Source of the DNA: Defluviitaleaceae bacterium
Lineage (GTDB): Bacteria; Bacillota_A; Clostridia; Lachnospirales; WQUN01
Length of the DNA stretch: 19,757 nucleotides
Assembly: GCA_009779525.1 (NCBI GenBank)
Contig: WREB01000002.1
Coordinates: 1-19,757 of the forward strand
Direction: 5' to 3'
Shown: piece after piece, positions 14,914-19,757 of the stretch
Numbering within the stretch: position 1 is the stretch's first letter
How the letters are laid out: every line of letters begins with the position of its first letter
The notes under the pieces: generated by a model
What the model saw: the letters and a program-made list of their open reading frames with translations, nothing else
What the model was told of the DNA's origin: nothing
Database searches by the model: none
Translations under genes and position numbers: made by a program

Positions 14914-14942
14914 ATCATACAATCGCGCGGCATGGGTGTCAT
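14914..14942 (-). promoter_or_regulatory. Sigma-A-type promoter of the MsmX/UgpC-type gene
   Basis: On the minus strand ATGACA (14937-14942) and TATGAT (14914-14919) are 17 nt apart, each hexamer one mismatch from consensus, and 30 nt upstream of the ATG. No clear terminator separates it from the preceding YitT-family gene, so some read-through is possible. Confidence 0.65.
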
Positions 14943-15003
14943 TGTACAACCTTACGAATCTAATGTTACCGTTTTGTTGCATTTGCATAGCAAACAAACG
15001 TTC

Positions 15004-15861
15004 CTACGCGTCGAAACCCCTGCCAAGCACCTCGCGCGCGTCGGTAATCATGATGAACGCGCGCGGGTCTATCTCGACGACGATCTCCTTAAGCCTGACT
15101 AGCTCCTTCGCCGAAACCGCGCAAATGAGCACGTTTTTTTCCTTCCTCGTGAACATGCCTTCGCCCTTTAGGCCGGTCGCCCCCCTGTTCATCCGCTCCA
15201 TCACGGCCCCGGCGATCCTTTCGGAATCGTCGGAAATAATGAAGACCGCCTTGGCGAACGAGAGCCCTTCGAGCAGCGTGTCGGTGGCCTTGCTCGAAAC
15301 GAAAACCGCGACGACCGCGTACATCGCAGGCGTCGGGCCGAACGCGACGAGCCCCGCGAGTATCACGAGCGAATCCACCGCGAACAGGATGCGCGCGATC
15401 GAGTAATGCCTGAAGACCCGCCTGTTAAGAATGCTTGCCGCGATGTCGGTGCCGCCGGTCGTCGCGTTGGCCCTAAACACAAGCCCGTGCCCAATCCCGC
15501 CGGCGGCCCCGCCGAAAACCGCGGCCAGCAGCAAGTCGTCGGTGGCGCGGGGCAGAAGCGATGCAAAAAAAAGCGCCGCCGAAAGAAAACCGGCGGCGAA
15601 CGCGGTCTTGAACAAAAATTCTTTGCCCATCAGCTTATAGCCCGCTATGAAAAGCGGGACGTTGAAAACTATGTTGGTTAGCCATAGAGGAACGGCCAAG
15701 CCGGCCCTTCCGGAATAGTCGCGTATTATTATGCCAAGCCCCGAAACGCCGCCGGTGACGAGCCTTGCCGGCTCCCAAAAAACGGCGATCGCCGCCGCCA
15801 AAAACAGGTCGCCTGCTATTATCATTATTATTTCGTTGACTAGCTTGCGGTTCGGCTTCAT
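15004..15861 (-). CDS. YitT-family (DUF161 + DUF2179) membrane protein
   Basis: This 285-residue protein has about five hydrophobic helices (residues 12-185) followed by a soluble C-terminal DUF2179 domain (about 200-285; GLSFAKAVFIISD, GMFTRKEKNVLICAV, DPRAFIMITDA). Family signatures include ARLVTGGVSGLGII (32-45) and FRANATTGGTDI. Members are common in Bacillota, often in several copies; their function is not known, and transport is only a guess. ATG 15861 overlaps the glycosyltransferase stop (ATGA), so translation is probably coupled. A longer in-frame start would overlap far into the upstream gene and was not used. It is the last gene of the apparent thiT operon. Confidence 0.88.
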   Translation of the reverse strand: MKPNRKLVNEIIMIIAGDLFLAAAIAVFWEPARLVTGGVSGLGIIIRDYSGRAGLAVPLWLTNIVFNVPLFIAGYKLMGKEFLFKTAFAAGFLSAALFFASLLPRATDDLLLAAVFGGAAGGIGHGLVFRANATTGGTDIAASILNRRVFRHYSIARILFAVDSLVILAGLVAFGPTPAMYAVVAVFVSSKATDTLLEGLSFAKAVFIISDDSERIAGAVMERMNRGATGLKGEGMFTRKEKNVLICAVSAKELVRLKEIVVEIDPRAFIMITDAREVLGRGFDA

Positions 15862-16613
15862 TCGGGCCCTCGTCCGGCGCCCTTCAGCCTTTCGCAGATG
15901 ACCGCGAAGGCGAACCTTGGGATCGCGGTCAGGCGCTGGAAGCGGCGCGGCCCGGTAATGAGATAGCCGAGCCATTCGAAACCGGTTTTGATGAAAATTT
16001 TCGGCGGGCGCTTTTTAATGCCGGCGTAGACGTCGATCGTGCCGCCGAGGCAGAGGGTAAGCGGCGCCTTAATACTCGCCGCGTTCCTTGCCGCGAACGT
16101 TTCCTGCTTGGGCATTCCCATCCCAAGCACGAGGACGTCCGGCTCCTTGCCGTTTATCTCGTCGACGATCCCGGGTTCTTCTTCTATTTTAAAATAGCCG
16201 TCGCGCGTTCCCGCGACGCGAAGGCCCGCAAATTTTTCCTCGATAGTTATTTTAGCCTTTTCGGCGGCGCCGGCGACCGAGCCTAAGAGATAGACGCTTT
16301 TGTTTTCGCCCCGAATCGATTCGAACAGCGCCGCGGATACGTCGAAGCCTCCGAGCTTTTCGCCGATCGCGTCCCCAAGGAGCCTTGACGCGAGCACGAC
16401 GCCCGTTCCGTCGGGAAGCCTTAAGCCGGCGCCGCGCAGCGCCTCCATAAAAACGGGATCCTTTTTCGCGCGGAGCAGCGCCTCGGGGTTGGGAGTCGCG
16501 ACGACAAAGCTCGCCTTGCCACGCGGCGCGTCAAGCTTAGCGCGCAGCAGCCCGACCGCCTCGTCCCCGCTCATCGCGTTAAATTCAACTCCAAGCACTT
16601 CGACGGTTCTCAT
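15858..16613 (-). CDS. WecG/TagA/CpsF-family glycosyltransferase
   Basis: This 251-residue GT26-family enzyme would transfer a sugar, in TagA ManNAc, to an undecaprenyl-linked GlcNAc in wall polymer synthesis at the inner face of the membrane. Visible motifs: ATPNPEALLRAKKDP (39-53), LRLPDGTGVV (64-73), VYLLGS, LVLGMGMPKQE and GGTIDVYAG. T40 and D68 have the same spacing as the catalytic Thr and Asp reported for TagA. The C-terminal part (about 200-251, IFIKTGFEWLGYLITGPRR) is the basic/hydrophobic tail linked to membrane recruitment in this family. The ATG has a weak ribosome site and lies 9 nt after thiT. No other wall-polymer gene is nearby, so the product polymer is unknown. Confidence 0.9.
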   Translation of the reverse strand: MRTVEVLGVEFNAMSGDEAVGLLRAKLDAPRGKASFVVATPNPEALLRAKKDPVFMEALRGAGLRLPDGTGVVLASRLLGDAIGEKLGGFDVSAALFESIRGENKSVYLLGSVAGAAEKAKITIEEKFAGLRVAGTRDGYFKIEEEPGIVDEINGKEPDVLVLGMGMPKQETFAARNAASIKAPLTLCLGGTIDVYAGIKKRPPKIFIKTGFEWLGYLITGPRRFQRLTAIPRFAFAVICERLKGAGRGPE

Positions 16614-16622
16614 GAAAATATA

Positions 16623-17219
16623 TTACACTTTTTTTGTTTCCCGCGTAATCCTTTCGCCGACGTGCGAAGCCGCCTTCCTAAACGCGGGCGTCCCGATCAG
16701 AACAAGAGTGATAAGCGCCTCGGGCCAGATGTACGCGATGTTGTAGCCGAGCGAGTAAAGCAGCGGAAACTGTCCCTCGGGCACGTACTCGATGAAAAAT
16801 ATCAGGCCGGAAAGCGTGTGCGCCGCGTAGCGCAGCGCAACGCCGAAAACATAGCCGGCCGCAAGTCCCAGCTTGATTTCGCGGCTCGAGCCGTCGGCGT
16901 TCTTTCTGCCAAGCGTAAGCTTGCGGAAGCACCCCGCGAGCCCGACTAAGCCGAACGCGAGCGGATAGTCGAGTATCAGCTGCGCCGGGTGCACGACGTA
17001 GCCTCCGAGCAAAAAATCCAGCGCGCCCATCGAGGCGCCGGTTATAAACCCCGCGAGCGGGCCGAACCAGTAGCCCGCGAGCGCGATGAAAAGCATCCCG
17101 CACGCGGTAAGCGAGCCGCCCTGCGGCATCCGTAGGATCGTCACCTGGTTAAGGGCCAGCGAAAGGGCCGAGCACATTCCGCAGGCGGTGATTACCGCCG
17201 TCCGTTTCGAAAACTTCAT
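16623..17219 (-). CDS. thiT: Thiamine ECF transporter substrate-binding subunit ThiT
   Basis: This 198-residue integral membrane protein has about six helices and the ThiT signatures MPQGGSLT (31-38) and HPAQLILDYPLAF (77-89), then a C-terminal segment with RYAAHTLSG, EYVPEG, YSLGYNIAYIWPE that forms the thiamine pocket. It is the S-component of an ECF importer and needs the shared EcfA/EcfA'/EcfT module, which is not in this window. A TPP riboswitch immediately upstream confirms the assignment independently. The ATG is 7 nt from a GGGGG that sits in the riboswitch hairpin, so this is probably the regulated ribosome site. It is followed after 9 nt by the glycosyltransferase gene. Confidence 0.96.
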   Translation of the reverse strand: MKFSKRTAVITACGMCSALSLALNQVTILRMPQGGSLTACGMLFIALAGYWFGPLAGFITGASMGALDFLLGGYVVHPAQLILDYPLAFGLVGLAGCFRKLTLGRKNADGSSREIKLGLAAGYVFGVALRYAAHTLSGLIFFIEYVPEGQFPLLYSLGYNIAYIWPEALITLVLIGTPAFRKAASHVGERITRETKKV

Positions 17220-17225
17220 AATAAA

Positions 17226-17251
17226 ACCCCCGCGACAATTTCCGCGGGGGT
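17226..17251 (-). promoter_or_regulatory. Expression-platform hairpin of the TPP riboswitch
   Basis: A perfect 9-bp stem (17226-17234 with 17243-17251) has an 8-nt loop. On the minus strand its 3' arm carries GGGGGT, which lies 7 nt before the thiT ATG and can pair with the anti-Shine-Dalgarno using one G-U pair. Only a short T-rich tail follows. Blocking of translation therefore seems likelier than termination, though both are possible. Confidence 0.7.
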
Positions 17252-17259
17252 CTCGTTTG

Positions 17260-17340
17260 CGCTTTCCTTCGCCGGCATTACCCGGAGCAGGTACGAAGGG
17301 TTTATCTCAGCCGGCCCAAACGGACCGGCACCCCTAGCGG
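17260..17340 (-). ncRNA. TPP (THI-box) riboswitch aptamer
   Basis: On the minus strand all conserved blocks of the THI-box occur in order: CTAGGGGTGCC, GGCTGAGAT, ACCC, ACCTG, then CGGGTAATGCCGGCGAAGG. CGCT and AGCG at the ends can close P1. The aptamer binds thiamine pyrophosphate and normally switches the downstream gene off when TPP is plentiful. It precedes thiT, a thiamine importer, as expected. Confidence 0.97.
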
Positions 17341-17355
17341 AATCATCCATATTTA

Positions 17356-17361
17356 ATTATA
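17356..17361 (-). promoter_or_regulatory. -10 element of the riboswitch/thiT transcript
   Basis: A perfect TATAAT on the minus strand would place the transcript start near 17349, about ten bases before the aptamer. No good -35 hexamer lies 16-18 nt upstream, so the full promoter is uncertain. Confidence 0.5.
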
Positions 17362-17420
17362 CTTCGTAAAATTTACCACATATCCGCGGCGGGCGCAAGC
17401 CGCCGAAATGCGGGGGCTTT

Positions 17421-18224
17421 GTGTACAAGATATTTTTCGTCGACCTGGACGGGACCCTTCTTAACGGTGATTCCAAAATTTCGAAAAAAAACAGGCGGGC
17501 GGTCGCCGACGCGTTTCGCGCGGGCAAGCAAGTCGTGCTTTGCTCGGGGCGCGCCTGGATGTCGATGGCGCGCTTCGAAAAGAGCCTCGGGATGGAGCGG
17601 CCGGACCGCTACGGCGTTTCGTTTAACGGCGGCATCGTGTATGAAGTCGCGGGCAGAAAATTTTTGTTCGAGGACTACATGGAAAACGAGGCGGGACAGG
17701 AGGCGGCCAACACGCTTCGCGAGCTTGGCGCGGACGTTCTGATGTACGCGGGCGGCCGCCTATACGCGGAAAACAAGACCGACGCGATACTCGCGTATAA
17801 GCGCCGCATAAAAATTCCCGTCGAATACGTCGAAAACTTCTCTCAAATTTTCGGGAACATCACGAAACTGCTGGCGGTCGGCGGCAACGAAAAGCTTTCC
17901 GAAATAAACGAAAATATCGGGCCCGCGCTTTCGCCGCGCTACGGCGTCGTGTTCTCGTCCGAAAATATGCTTGAGATTTTGCCGAAAGGCACGAACAAGG
18001 GCTCGGGCATGATGTTTCTCGCCGGCCGCTTGGGAATTGAACGCGAGGAGATAATCGCGGCGGGGGACCAGGCGAACGACATCGAGATGCTCGAGCGCGC
18101 GGGGCTGGGCGTCGCCGTCGCGAACGCGACGCCTGAGGCGAAGGCCGCGGCGGACGTGACGCTTAGCCTTACCAACGACGAGGACGCCGCGGAGCACATC
18201 ATCCGCGAGTGGCTGTTGAAATGA
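17421..18224 (+). CDS. Cof-type HAD-IIB family phosphatase
   Basis: This 267-residue cytoplasmic enzyme has the HAD motifs: I, FFVDLDGTLL (D8 nucleophile, D10 acid); II, CSGRAW; III, the lysine in PKGTNKGSGM; IV, GDQANDIEML (acidic metal ligands). The C2B-type cap lies between motifs II and III. Relatives dephosphorylate small metabolites such as sugar phosphates, nucleotides or FMN, with broad specificity; some Cof-type proteins act on a thiamine pyrimidine intermediate, but no such claim can be made here. The start is GTG 17421, preceded by GGGGG with a short 4-nt spacing; an upstream ATG at 17408 is in another frame. It lies 13 nt before the MFS gene and is divergent from thiT. Confidence 0.9.
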   Translation: MYKIFFVDLDGTLLNGDSKISKKNRRAVADAFRAGKQVVLCSGRAWMSMARFEKSLGMERPDRYGVSFNGGIVYEVAGRKFLFEDYMENEAGQEAANTLRELGADVLMYAGGRLYAENKTDAILAYKRRIKIPVEYVENFSQIFGNITKLLAVGGNEKLSEINENIGPALSPRYGVVFSSENMLEILPKGTNKGSGMMFLAGRLGIEREEIIAAGDQANDIEMLERAGLGVAVANATPEAKAAADVTLSLTNDEDAAEHIIREWLLK

Positions 18225-18237
18225 TAGGCACGCCATA

Positions 18238-19536
18238 ATGATCGGGCCGGGGAGCCTCCTTACCAATTTGAAAGAACTGCGCCGCGACTACGGGCAGCTT
18301 AAGAAACGCGAGCCGAACATACTCACCTTCATCAAGTACGGCCTGCTTTTCGACGCGGCCCTTACGCTTTGGAAACCCTTTTCGGTAAAATTTTTGGAAC
18401 GCCTCGGGGGCGGCCCGCTCGAAATATCGCTTTTAAGCGCGCTGCCGGGCCTCGCCGCCGCCGCGGCGCTGATACCGGGCGCGTTTGTCCTCGCGCGCTT
18501 CGCGGATAAAAAAAAGGCGACGGCCGCCTTCATACTCGCGAGCCGCGCGCTGCTGCTTCTGCTGGCGTTTATACCCGCGCTGCCGGAAGCGGCGCGGCCG
18601 ATGCTTTTCGTCGCGCTTATAGCGGTGATGAACATGCCCGACGCGCTTTCCCAGACGTCCCTGCAGAGCTTCCTCGGCTCGGTCTTTAGCGGCGGCTCGC
18701 GCGCGCGCGCGATCGCGCTCAGAAACAAGTTCGGGAACGCGGTGGTGCCGGTGATAACGATAATAACCGGCTTGATAATAACGTACCTTCCGGGAAATGA
18801 CCGGCAGCGGATGGTACTTTACCAGATTTTTTTCGCCGGGGCGTTTTTGACGGGGCTCGCCGAAATATTCGTGTTCAAGCGCTTCAAGACGGACGCGCCG
18901 GCGGACGGTAAAACATCCGAGGCGCCGGGCCCGTCCGTCCGACTTCCGGACCTTGCGGGAATATTTCGCGACAAAAGATTCATGGCGTTCTTCGCGCCGC
19001 TTATGGTCTTCGTCTTCTGCTGGCAGACGGCGTGGCCGATCTGCGCGATCTACCAGGTCGAAAACTTACGCGCAAACGAAATATGGTTCGCGCTGTTCGC
19101 GCTCGCCTCGTGCGGCGGCGCTTTCGTAGCGGCGGGATACTGGCAAAAATTTATCAGGAAGCACGGGAACAGGGCGACGCTGATCTTTTCGGCGTCGCTT
19201 CTCTCGATAAACCTGCTGCTTTACCCGCTTTCGATCAACGTCTACATAATGACCGCGGCGAGCTTCTACGGAGGATTCGTCACGATCGGGCTAAACACGG
19301 CGATGCTTGCCGGGGTGCTTGACGCGACGCCCGAACAAAAGCGGCTCGTCTACATCGCGTTCTACAACACCGCGATGAACCTGAGCCTCTTTATCGCGCC
19401 GTTTTTCTCGCTCATGCTCCTTAATCTCGTCGGCGGCGTCTTTCCGCTGTTTTTCATACTCGCGGTCCTTCGGATGCTTGCGGCGGGCGTGCTCTACTTC
19501 GCGAAGCGCGGCGGGGCCGAGGCGGCCGCCGGATGA
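18238..19536 (+). CDS. Major facilitator superfamily transporter
   Basis: This 432-residue membrane protein has a soluble N-terminus (about 1-30) and about 12 predicted helices, with a charged central loop (about 215-240, KTDAPADGKTSEA) splitting it into two six-helix halves. The end of helix 2 carries ARFADKKKA, a variant of the MFS loop 2-3 motif (G-x-x-x-D-R/K-x-G-R-R/K). It resembles the MFS proteins often annotated as sugar or drug permeases in Clostridia; the substrate and direction are unknown. It starts 13 nt after the HAD gene with only a weak ribosome site, which suggests co-transcription. No terminator hairpin is clear in the 140 nt after its stop. Confidence 0.85.
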   Translation: MIGPGSLLTNLKELRRDYGQLKKREPNILTFIKYGLLFDAALTLWKPFSVKFLERLGGGPLEISLLSALPGLAAAAALIPGAFVLARFADKKKATAAFILASRALLLLLAFIPALPEAARPMLFVALIAVMNMPDALSQTSLQSFLGSVFSGGSRARAIALRNKFGNAVVPVITIITGLIITYLPGNDRQRMVLYQIFFAGAFLTGLAEIFVFKRFKTDAPADGKTSEAPGPSVRLPDLAGIFRDKRFMAFFAPLMVFVFCWQTAWPICAIYQVENLRANEIWFALFALASCGGAFVAAGYWQKFIRKHGNRATLIFSASLLSINLLLYPLSINVYIMTAASFYGGFVTIGLNTAMLAGVLDATPEQKRLVYIAFYNTAMNLSLFIAPFFSLMLLNLVGGVFPLFFILAVLRMLAAGVLYFAKRGGAEAAAG

Positions 19537-19545
19537 TGGGCGGGG

Positions 19546-19671
19546 ATGATCAGGCAAATAAAGATTACGCAGACTGCGGTTGAGTACGCGATGATCGATG
19601 AAAAAGCTAAGGCGATGAACTTTTTAAAAGTGGAAATGATCATAAGGGCGGTAAGGCAACTTGAAGCTTGA
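19546..19671 (+). CDS. Possible small ORF of 41 codons, unknown
   Basis: An ATG-initiated frame begins 9 nt after the MFS stop and encodes a charged peptide that starts MIRQIKITQTAVEYAM and ends MIIRAVRQLEA. The composition is protein-like, with low Arg bias, and it is tandem with the MFS gene. The ribosome site is poor: GGGCGGGG runs directly up to the ATG. I do not recognise the product, and it may not be translated. Confidence 0.25.
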   Translation: MIRQIKITQTAVEYAMIDEKAKAMNFLKVEMIIRAVRQLEA

Positions 19672-19674
19672 ATT

Positions 19675-19730
19675 TTTTCCACGCATTTTTCCACATACAA
19701 GGTGTGGAAATAGGTGAAAAATGGTGAAAA
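19675..19730. repeat. Cluster of DnaA-box-like and GGTGAAAA repeats
   Basis: TTTTCCACG (19675-19683) and TTTTCCACA (19687-19695) are on the plus strand and ATTTCCACA on the minus strand (19703-19711). The middle one matches the relaxed DnaA-box consensus TTWTNCACA exactly; the others differ by one base. TTTCCACA and TGTGGAAA form a perfect 8-bp inverted repeat with a 7-nt spacer. GGTGAAAA then occurs twice, 10 bp apart (19713-19720, 19723-19730). No T-run follows, so this is not a terminator. Confidence 0.45.
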
Positions 19731-19757
19731 TGAAGGCGAACGGAAATTCGGTTGGGT
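19721..19757 (+). CDS. Possible start of a further gene, cut by the window edge
   Basis: ATG 19721 follows AGGTG at a 4-nt distance, and the frame stays open for the 12 codons left (MVKMKANGNSVG). A second in-frame ATG at 19730 has its own GGTGAAA. Far too little is visible to name a product. Confidence 0.25.
   Translation, partial: MVKMKANGNSVG

Noticed and set aside
14955..14985. A possible catabolite-control (cre) site upstream of the MsmX/UgpC-type gene
   Set aside because: ATGTTACCGTTTTGT has the central CG but mismatches the cre consensus at several conserved positions on its right side.
14975..15000. A terminator after the YitT-family gene
   Set aside because: Only a 5-bp TTTGC/GCAAA stem is present and no T-run follows.
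18698..18720. A (CG)n run inside the MFS gene as a phase-variable repeat
   Set aside because: It is short, falls in Arg/Ala codons typical of this genome, and has no sign of length variation.
1..19757. tRNA or rRNA genes, CRISPR arrays, transposases or integrase attachment sites
   Set aside because: None was found on either strand by eye. No spaced direct repeats, no tRNA-like cloverleaf with CCA end and no mobile-element protein was seen; a dedicated search could still find a small RNA.

Overview
The window is GC-rich and densely coded, and it looks like chromosomal DNA from a GC-rich member of the Bacillota, probably an uncultured Clostridia lineage. The evidence for this is the long two-domain HPF, the PadR/DUF1700/DUF4097 trio, ThiT, a YitT-family protein, an MsmX/UgpC-type ATPase, a BmrCD-like heterodimeric exporter, strong GGAGG-type ribosome binding sites, and a lipoprotein with no sign of outer-membrane genes. 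Several genes appear to start at TTG or GTG. The taxon is an inference. I see no tRNA, rRNA, CRISPR array, insertion sequence or phage gene.

Layout, left to right. (1) 1-6226, minus strand: a tightly coupled four-gene operon, read from right to left. It encodes ABC exporter subunit A (degenerate ATP site), ABC exporter subunit B (catalytic site), a uroporphyrinogen-decarboxylase-family protein, and a PF12897-type aminotransferase cut by the window edge. (2) 6313-8020, plus strand: recX overlapping a gene for a protein of eight 42-residue TPR repeats. (3) 8017-9787, minus strand: a TSCPD-domain protein and a sugar-type solute-binding lipoprotein without permeases; the lipoprotein gene converges on the TPR gene and shares a TTAA with it. 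(4) 9876-11800, minus strand: padR, DUF1700 membrane protein and DUF4097 beta-repeat protein, ending in a strong terminator. (5) 11899-13654, minus strand: hpf, an RdgB/HAM1 nucleotide pyrophosphatase and a YfcE-like phosphoesterase, from a good promoter. (6) 13771-14883, minus strand: a monocistronic MsmX/UgpC-type sugar-importer ATPase with a good promoter and terminator. (7) 15004-17349, minus strand: a TPP riboswitch, thiT, a WecG/TagA/CpsF glycosyltransferase and a YitT-family membrane protein, apparently one transcript. (8) 17421-19536, plus strand: a Cof-type HAD phosphatase and an MFS transporter. (9) 19537-19757: a doubtful 41-codon ORF, a cluster of DnaA-box-like repeats and the possible start of another gene.

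Most genes are housekeeping or common accessory genes. The points most worth following are the exporter/UroD/aminotransferase operon, the riboswitch that seems to place a cell-surface glycosyltransferase and a YitT protein under thiamine control, a promoter lying over a terminator stem before the TSCPD gene, a YfcE-like enzyme lacking its usual metal-binding Asn, a nucleotide pyrophosphatase with an insertion before its active-site DSG, and the repeat cluster at the right edge. I found no clear case of a wholly new system.
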